Shown here: piece by piece, positions 58,805 through 64,000 of the stretch
How positions within the stretch are numbered: position 1 is the first letter of the stretch
Layout: the number at the start of each line of letters is the position of its first letter
From: Pradoshia sp. D12
GTDB taxonomy: Bacteria; Bacillota; Bacilli; Bacillales; Pradoshiaceae
Reading direction: 5' to 3'
Length of the DNA stretch: 64,000 nt
Assembly: GCF_008935075.1 (NCBI RefSeq)
Contig: NZ_CP044545.1
Span: 1,329,501-1,393,500 of the forward strand
The notes under the pieces: model-generated
The model's database searches: none
Told to the model about the DNA's origin: nothing
What the model saw: only the letters and a program-made list of their open reading frames with translations
Position numbers and translations under genes: made by a program

Positions 58805-58810
58805 TGGTAA

Positions 58811-58850
58811 AGGAGGCAGGGGCTAAAGAAATCCTTTAGCCCTCCCAATT
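58811..58850 (+). promoter_or_regulatory. Hairpin bridging a distant ribosome binding site of swrD
   Basis: AGGAGG (58811-58816) is 34 bases from the swrD ATG, too far for normal use. Between them GGGGCTAAAG (58819-58828) pairs with CTTTAGCCCT (58834-58843) over 10 positions. Removing the stem leaves nine bases between site and ATG, a normal distance. Confidence 0.55.
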
Positions 58851-59072
58851 ATGATACAGGTAACCAAATTGAACGGAAAAAAATACTTTTTAAATGCATT
58901 ATTCATAGAGTCTGTAGAAGCAAATCCAGATACGACTATAACACTTACCAATGGAAAAAAGTTAATCGTCGCAACTGAGGAAAGAGAACTTATACAGATG
59001 ATTAATCATTTTTATCGCAGCATAAACGTTTTAGGACATCAGCAGAACCGGGAGGATACCGATGAAGAATAA
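58851..59072 (+). CDS. swrD: Swarming motility protein SwrD (YlzI, FlbD family)
   Basis: A 73-residue FlbD-family protein; in B. subtilis it raises motor power for swarming. VTKLNGKKYFLNALFIESVEANPDTTITLTNGKKLIV is the family core. The ATG at 58851 has no close ribosome binding site, only AGGAGG on the far side of a hairpin. Its end overlaps fliL by 11 bases. Confidence 0.94.
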   Translation: MIQVTKLNGKKYFLNALFIESVEANPDTTITLTNGKKLIVATEERELIQMINHFYRSINVLGHQQNREDTDEE

Positions 59073-59478
59073 ATTAATACTTTTATTTTTGTCAGCTATT
59101 TCTTTGCTGGGGATCATCGCGGTTGTTGTGTTAATGAATTACACAGGCGACTCTGCAGATAAAGAACCGAGTATTGATGAGGTTATTAAATATTCTGTTG
59201 AAATACCGGAAATTACGACTAACTTAACGGATAATACGTTAATTCGAGTAACGTATATGATGGAAACAGACGGTAAAAAGGCAAAAGAGGAATTAGAAAA
59301 AAGAATTTTCCAAGTAAATGACATTGTCATTAAAGAATTATCTGAGATGAAAGCTGAACAACTGAATGATAAAAAGGGCAAACTGGAATTTGAAAATAAA
59401 CTTAAGGAACAAGTGAATGAGTTGATGCAGGAAGGTAAGGTTATTCAAGTTTATACTACCTCGTCTATTCTCCAATAA
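59062..59478 (+). CDS. fliL: Flagellar basal body-associated protein FliL
   Basis: A single-pass membrane protein around the stator units. One N-terminal membrane helix (about residues 4-27) is followed by an outer domain (SVEIPEITTNLTDNTLIRVTYMMETD) of SPFH-like fold in the family. At 138 residues it is normal. Start ATG inside the end of swrD, after CGGGAGG. Confidence 0.95.
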   Translation: MKNKLILLFLSAISLLGIIAVVVLMNYTGDSADKEPSIDEVIKYSVEIPEITTNLTDNTLIRVTYMMETDGKKAKEELEKRIFQVNDIVIKELSEMKAEQLNDKKGKLEFENKLKEQVNELMQEGKVIQVYTTSSILQ

Positions 59479-59523
59479 AAAGCGACGGACATAAAAGTAT
59501 CTGAAACTACGGAGGTGATTCGA

Positions 59524-60516
59524 TTGTCTGGCGAGGTTTTATCACAGAATGAAATTGATGCATTATTATCTGCCCTCTCAACAGGTGAAATGGATGCAGA
59601 TGAATTGAAAAAGGAAGAGAATGAAAGAAAAGTAAGAGTTTATGATTTTAAAAGAGCTTTACGGTTTTCGAAAGACCAAATTCGAAATTTAACAAGAATA
59701 CATGAGAATTTTGCTCGTTTACTGACCACTTATTTTTCAGCGCAGTTACGCACGTATGTCAATATCAATGTTGCGACAGCTGATCAGCTTCCGTATGAAG
59801 AATTTATACGTTCAATTCCTAAAATGACGATTATGAATGTTTTTGAGGTTCCTCCTTTAGATGGACGAATCTTGATGGAAGTTAATCCGATTATCGCTTA
59901 TACCATGCTCGATCGTGTATTAGGCGGCAGAGGTTCAAGTCTTAATAAAGTTGAGAGCCTCACAGAGATAGAAACCAAAATTATGTCCAATCTATTTGAA
60001 CGTGCATTTGAGAATCTAAAGGAAGCGTGGGCTAACATAGCCGATATAAACCCGGAGCTATCAGAGTTTGAGGTTAATCCACAATTCTTACAGATGGTTT
60101 CCCCAAATGATACGGTGGTTGTAATTTCATTAAATATTACAATCGGTGAAGTTAGCGGGATGATAAATATATGTATACCGCATGTAGTATTAGAGCCTAT
60201 TATTCCTAATTTATCTGTACATTATTGGATGCATACAAGCAAAAAGAAAAGAGAACCAAATGAAGTACAAGCGATAGAACAACAAGTTCGAACAGCAGAG
60301 TTACCCCTGATTGCTCAATTGGGAACTGCTGATATTTTAATCCAAGACTTCTTAAATCTAACTGTGGGGGATGTTATTGAATTAGGTCAGCCAATAGACA
60401 GCCCAATTGTGTTGTCCATAGGAGATGTTCCTAAATTCCTTGGACAGGCAGGAAAGGTAAATAAGAAGATAGGCATTCAAATATTGGAGAACTTGAAAGG
60501 GGGAAGCTTAGAATGA
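59524..60516 (+). CDS. fliM: Flagellar motor switch protein FliM
   Basis: FliM binds CheY-P and FliG in the C-ring. The N-terminal EVLSQNEIDALLSAL is the CheY-P binding peptide; the CheC-like middle contains MTIMNVFEVPPLDGRILMEVNP; the C-terminal SpoA domain is near the end (LNLTVGDVIELGQPIDSP). The TTG at 59524 lies eight bases after GGAGG and aligns with the family start; a GTG at 59515 overlaps that site. 330 residues. Confidence 0.97.
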   Translation: MSGEVLSQNEIDALLSALSTGEMDADELKKEENERKVRVYDFKRALRFSKDQIRNLTRIHENFARLLTTYFSAQLRTYVNINVATADQLPYEEFIRSIPKMTIMNVFEVPPLDGRILMEVNPIIAYTMLDRVLGGRGSSLNKVESLTEIETKIMSNLFERAFENLKEAWANIADINPELSEFEVNPQFLQMVSPNDTVVVISLNITIGEVSGMINICIPHVVLEPIIPNLSVHYWMHTSKKKREPNEVQAIEQQVRTAELPLIAQLGTADILIQDFLNLTVGDVIELGQPIDSPIVLSIGDVPKFLGQAGKVNKKIGIQILENLKGGSLE

Positions 60517-61739
60517 TGAACAATGAAAGACTTACTCAGGAAGAAATTGATGCATTATTAGATAGTTCTAATCAGGAAGTGTTTCCTGCTTCACCAGCGA
60601 TAGGTGATTATTTTTCATCAATGGAACAGGATGCTCTTGGTGAAATTGGCAATATATCATTTGGAAGCTCAGCAACTGCTTTATCTATACTATTAAATCA
60701 CAAAGTGGATATTACGACACCTTGCGTTTCTATAGTTGCCAGTGAAAAATTAGTGGAAGAATTTCCACAGCCATATGTAGCCATTCAGGTGGAATATACA
60801 GATGGTTTTATTGGTTCTAATTTGTTGGTCATAAAGCAGACAGATGCTGCTATTATTGCTGACCTCATGCTGGGTGGAGATGGGCATTCTCCAGCTGAGG
60901 ATTTATCTGAGATTCATCTAAGCGCTGTACAGGAAGCGATGAATCAAATGATGGGTTCTGCTGCAACCTCCATGTCGACTGTTTTTAATAAGCGTGTAGA
61001 TATCTCGCCTCCATCCATAGAGCTTATAGATTTAATGGAAGGCTCTGGACATGATGTTTTTCCAAAAGCTGATTTGCTTGTGAAAGTGTCTTTTAGATTA
61101 ACGATAGGGAACTTAATAGATTCCTATATCATGCAATTATTGCCTGCGCATTTTGCCAGAAGTTTAGTAGATGAATTGATGAAGAAAACTTCTCCTGAGA
61201 TGGGAGAGACAATTAAACAGAATCAACCAGCTGCCTATTCCATGAGTGGAGTGGAACCAACTGTGAGAACCAGTAATGAGAGAGTAGCTAAAACGGCATC
61301 TGATCAATCGTATCAAGCGGAGCACATCAACGACGCACTGTTGGGAGGTAAAACAGAGATAAATATGCAAAGCAATCAATATCTAGGAACGAATTCTGCT
61401 CCCTATAGCCAGCCGGTTCAGGTACAGCCTGCCACGTTTTCTGAATTTGAGCACACGCAGCGGTTAGATGAAAAAGAGGTTAATAACCTCAATATGTTAT
61501 TGGATATTCCTTTGCAGGTAACCGTAGAACTGGGAAGAACGAATCGGTCCGTCAAAGAAATTCTTGAGCTATCATCAGGATCTATTATTGAATTGGATAA
61601 ATTAGCCGGTGAACCGGTCGATATTTTGGTGAATAAGCGTTTGATTGCCAAAGGAGAAGTCGTTGTAATTGATGAAAATTTTGGTGTTCGGGTTACAGAT
61701 ATTATTAGCCGAACTGACCGTCTGAAAAAATTAAAGTAA
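60513..61739 (+). CDS. fliY: Flagellar motor switch phosphatase FliY
   Basis: FliY is a C-ring protein of Gram-positives that also removes phosphate from CheY-P. It has an N-terminal peptide like that of FliM (RLTQEEIDALLDS), two CheC/CheX phosphatase sites (DALGEIGNISFGSSATAL and SAVQEAMNQMMGSAATSM), a variable Gln/Ser-rich linker (about residues 235-310) and a C-terminal FliN/SpoA domain (LLDIPLQVTVELGRTNRSVKEIL). 408 residues; ATG overlaps the fliM stop. Confidence 0.97.
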   Translation: MMNNERLTQEEIDALLDSSNQEVFPASPAIGDYFSSMEQDALGEIGNISFGSSATALSILLNHKVDITTPCVSIVASEKLVEEFPQPYVAIQVEYTDGFIGSNLLVIKQTDAAIIADLMLGGDGHSPAEDLSEIHLSAVQEAMNQMMGSAATSMSTVFNKRVDISPPSIELIDLMEGSGHDVFPKADLLVKVSFRLTIGNLIDSYIMQLLPAHFARSLVDELMKKTSPEMGETIKQNQPAAYSMSGVEPTVRTSNERVAKTASDQSYQAEHINDALLGGKTEINMQSNQYLGTNSAPYSQPVQVQPATFSEFEHTQRLDEKEVNNLNMLLDIPLQVTVELGRTNRSVKEILELSSGSIIELDKLAGEPVDILVNKRLIAKGEVVVIDENFGVRVTDIISRTDRLKKLK

Positions 61740-61755
61740 GCTGGGGGAAGAAAGA

Positions 61756-62118
61756 ATGTCACACAAAATTTTAGTAGTCGATGATGCTGCATTTATGAGA
61801 ATGATGATTAAAGATATCCTGGTTAAGAATGGATATGATGTTGTGGGAGAAGGAGCGGATGGTCATCAGGCTATTGAGCTATATAAAGAAACAAATCCTG
61901 ATTTGGTCACAATGGATATTACGATGCCAGATATGGACGGAATTACAGCATTAAAAGAAATACGCAAAATCAATCCAAATGCCAAGGTTATTATGTGTTC
62001 GGCAATGGGTCAGCAGGCAATGGTTATTGATGCTATTCAGGCAGGTGCAAAGGATTTTATTGTAAAACCTTTTGCAGCTGACCGAGTTTTGGAGGCAATC
62101 AGCAAAGCTTTATCGTAA
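61756..62118 (+). CDS. cheY: Chemotaxis response regulator CheY
   Basis: A 120-residue single receiver domain. Acidic pocket DD at residues 9-10, phosphorylation site Asp54 in VTMDITMPDMDG, Ser/Thr in MCSAMGQQ and Lys in FIVKPFAADR are intact. CheY-P acts on FliM and FliY, whose genes are adjacent. Start ATG after TGGGGGAAG. Confidence 0.98.
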   Translation: MSHKILVVDDAAFMRMMIKDILVKNGYDVVGEGADGHQAIELYKETNPDLVTMDITMPDMDGITALKEIRKINPNAKVIMCSAMGQQAMVIDAIQAGAKDFIVKPFAADRVLEAISKALS

Positions 62119-62133
62119 AGAGGGGAAGTAAAC

Positions 62134-62829
62134 GTGCAACGGATGCCAAGCTATATAAAGGTTATTCTTTTCTTCATTTTGTGTTTTGCCATTACTGCAC
62201 CATTCAAAGAAATTGCAGTAAATGCAGCGCCAGACAATGGCAGCCAAAGTGTGGACAGTTATTACAATACTAAAGATCGTAAGACAGAGACAGGGGATAT
62301 CGACCAGACCAATAATAACAGTATCTCTGATTCAGCTGAAAATGAGACAAATGACATTGGAATTACAATTGGAGATATCTTTAGAATGGTATTCGCCCTA
62401 CTATTTGTTGCTGGATTAATGTACATTCTTCTGCGCGTCATTAATAAAAAGAATCGTGGATATCAGCACGGCCAAACTATTGAAAACCTGGGAGGGACTC
62501 CGTTAGGTGGAAATCGCTCTGTCCAGATGGTAAGGGTTGGGGAGAAAATCTACATTGTAGGTGTTGGAGACTCGGTTCAATTACTCAATGTGATTGATGA
62601 TAAGGAAGAATACAGCAAGCTAATTGAAGAACATAATCAGAAATTAGAAACTCAGATTGCCCCAATGGACCTTGCAGGCAAGCTCATTGATAAATGGAAA
62701 ATAAAAACTTCCAGGCGAACGGAGAAGTCGTTCAAAAGTCAATTTAATGAACAGTTGAAACAACTAAAGGAAGACCGCAAACAGATTACAAAAGAAATAA
62801 GCAAGAAAGGAACACACCGAGATGAATGA
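62134..62829 (+). CDS. fliO: Flagellar biosynthesis protein FliO (FliZ in Bacillus)
   Basis: An export-gate assembly factor. An N-terminal signal peptide (hydrophobic residues about 8-23, cleavage likely after VNA) is followed by a polar linker, a membrane helix (about 82-103) and a cytoplasmic FliO domain (LGGNRSVQMVRVGEKIYIVGVGDSVQLL) with a basic tail. Start GTG at 62134 after AGAGGGGAAG. 231 residues. Confidence 0.94.
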   Translation: MQRMPSYIKVILFFILCFAITAPFKEIAVNAAPDNGSQSVDSYYNTKDRKTETGDIDQTNNNSISDSAENETNDIGITIGDIFRMVFALLFVAGLMYILLRVINKKNRGYQHGQTIENLGGTPLGGNRSVQMVRVGEKIYIVGVGDSVQLLNVIDDKEEYSKLIEEHNQKLETQIAPMDLAGKLIDKWKIKTSRRTEKSFKSQFNEQLKQLKEDRKQITKEISKKGTHRDE

Positions 62830-63487
62830 CTTAATGACTCTCTTTAGCAGTGGGGATGCCGATACCGTTTCTACATCAGTTAAGCTGCTCCTGTTATTAA
62901 CGGTTCTTTCTCTTGCACCAAGCATTTTAATTTTAATGACCTGTTTTACAAGAATTGTTATTGTTCTGGGCTTTGTAAGGACAGCTTTATCGACACAGCA
63001 AATGCCCCCTACACAAGTGTTGATCGGATTATCGCTCTTCATTACATTTTTTGTAATGGCACCGGTTTTATCTGAAGTGAATGATGAGGCGCTTCAACCG
63101 CTTTTTAAGGATGAAATAAAGCTGGAAGAAGCATATGAAAAGGCAGCAGGGCCCTTTAAGGAGTTTATGAGTAAACATACAAGGCAAAAGGATTTACAGC
63201 TATTCCTGGAATATTCTAAGGCGGATACACCTGAATCAATTGAAGATATTTCTTTAACTACGCTGGTACCTGCATTCGCGATCAGTGAAATGAAAACAGC
63301 CTTTCAAATTGGCTTCATGATTTTTATCCCATTTCTGGTGATAGACATGATTGTGGCGAGTGTTCTAATGTCCATGGGTATGATGATGCTACCGCCGGTC
63401 ATGATCTCATTACCCTTTAAAATCTTACTGTTTGTGATGGTCGATGGATGGTATTTAGTTGTTAAATCTTTATTACAAAGTTTTTAG
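62822..63487 (+). CDS. fliP: Flagellar export gate protein FliP
   Basis: A core subunit of the export gate. Four membrane segments are visible, with the family signature LVPAFAISEMKTAFQIGFMIFIPFLVIDMIVASVLMSMGMMMLPPVMISLPFKILLFVMVDGW. LLTVLSLAPSILILMTCFTRIVIVLGFVR is the N-terminal part. 221 residues. The ATG overlaps the fliO end by eight bases. Confidence 0.98.
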   Translation: MNDLMTLFSSGDADTVSTSVKLLLLLTVLSLAPSILILMTCFTRIVIVLGFVRTALSTQQMPPTQVLIGLSLFITFFVMAPVLSEVNDEALQPLFKDEIKLEEAYEKAAGPFKEFMSKHTRQKDLQLFLEYSKADTPESIEDISLTTLVPAFAISEMKTAFQIGFMIFIPFLVIDMIVASVLMSMGMMMLPPVMISLPFKILLFVMVDGWYLVVKSLLQSF

Positions 63488-63502
63488 GCAGGTGAGAGAA
63501 AG

Positions 63503-63772
63503 ATGACATCAGAAGCAGTAATTTCGTTGGCTGAAAAGGGGATTTATACTGTATTAATCATAAGTGCTCCCTTACTGATCCTAGCTCTTGGGATTGGTTT
63601 AATTGTCAGTATTTTTCAGGCGACCACACAAATCCAGGAGCAAACGTTAGCTTTTATTCCGAAAATCGTCGCTGTTTTGTTGGGCATTGTATTTTTTGGG
63701 CCATGGATGCTGAGTAAAATGCTCTCTTACACGGCTGACATTTTTAATAATCTAACGAAGTTTGTAGGATAG
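63503..63772 (+). CDS. fliQ: Flagellar export gate protein FliQ
   Basis: An 89-residue gate subunit with two membrane helices (about 15-38 and 52-75). LGIGLIVSIFQATTQIQEQTLAFIPKI is the family signature between them. Start ATG after AGGTGAGAG. Confidence 0.97.
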   Translation: MTSEAVISLAEKGIYTVLIISAPLLILALGIGLIVSIFQATTQIQEQTLAFIPKIVAVLLGIVFFGPWMLSKMLSYTADIFNNLTKFVG

Positions 63773-63775
63773 GCT

Positions 63776-64000
63776 ATGGAAGAGATTGTTCCCAAATTTA
63801 GTGTATACTTATTGATTTTTGTACGTCTTGCATCCTTTTTTATTACAATGCCTATCTTTTCATATAGAACGATTCCTGCACAGCATCGCTTAGGAATCAG
63901 TGCTCTGCTCGCCTGGATTATGTATTATACGGTATCTTCTCCAGGCTTTGAAATTGACGGTTTATATCTTTTATTGGTGTTAAAAGAAGCCTTAGTCGGA
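63776..64000 (+). CDS. fliR: Flagellar export gate protein FliR (3' end missing)
   Basis: The first 75 codons of FliR, the gate subunit that lies next to FliP and FliQ. The hydrophobic start (FSVYLLIFVRLASFFITMPIF), then RTIPAQHRLGISALLAW, are typical. The ATG at 63776 is three bases after the fliQ stop. The window ends inside the gene. Confidence 0.95.
   Translation, partial: MEEIVPKFSVYLLIFVRLASFFITMPIFSYRTIPAQHRLGISALLAWIMYYTVSSPGFEIDGLYLLLVLKEALVG

Overview
This window looks like chromosome from a low-GC, motile, endospore-forming Firmicute of the family Bacillaceae. Three things support this. It carries a 26-codon spoVM gene almost identical to the Bacillus one. Its gene order from priA to fliR closely follows that of Bacillus subtilis. 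It also has Bacillus-type features: CodY, FapR, PrkC/PrpC, FliY and SwrD. No rRNA, tRNA, prophage, transposase or CRISPR array was seen. Nearly every gene is on the plus strand; the one clear exception is rpmB.

Layout. (1) 1-10.8 kb: priA (5' end missing), def, fmt, rsmB, rlmN, prpC, prkC, rsgA, rpe and thiN, covering replication restart, translation initiation, rRNA modification, Ser/Thr signalling and ribosome assembly. (2) 10.9-16.9 kb: spoVM, rpmB (minus), an Asp23 gene, fakA, the serine dehydratase pair (beta subunit intact, alpha subunit internally deleted) and recG. (3) 16.9-21.5 kb: the FapR-controlled fatty acid and phospholipid operon fapR-plsX-fabD-fabG-acpP, then rnc. (4) 21.5-28.8 kb: smc, ftsY, ylxM, ffh, rpsP and khpA, covering chromosome condensation and the SRP pathway. 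(5) 28.8-29.9 kb: about 1 kb of GC-rich palindromic repeats, including a perfect 316-bp tandem duplication. (6) 30.0-36.8 kb: ylqD, rimM, trmD, rplS, a signal peptidase gene, rbgA, rnhB, the ylqG-ylqH pair and a small membrane protein. (7) 37.1-47.9 kb: sucCD, dprA, topA, trmFO, xerC, hslV, hslU and codY. (8) 48.4-64.0 kb: the fla/che operon from flgB into a truncated fliR.

The flagellar block encodes the rod (FlgB, FlgC, FliE), the MS ring and switch (FliF, FliG, FliM, FliY), the export ATPase complex (FliH, FliI, FliJ), hook parts and ruler (FliK, FlgD, FlgE), SwrD, FliL, CheY and the export gate (FliO, FliP, FliQ, start of FliR).

Most of the window is conserved housekeeping sequence, and no clearly new multi-gene system was found. 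The points most worth a second look are: the sdaAA gene with its catalytic core deleted beside an intact sdaAB; the palindromic repeat array; a FliK-like/FlhB-C-like gene pair (ylqG-ylqH) outside the flagellar operon; a possible small transcript between codY and flgB; a hairpin that would place a distant ribosome binding site next to swrD; a terminator directly in front of thiN; and an HslV whose second residue cannot be the catalytic nucleophile. All calls come from reading the sequence by eye; no database search or folding program was run.
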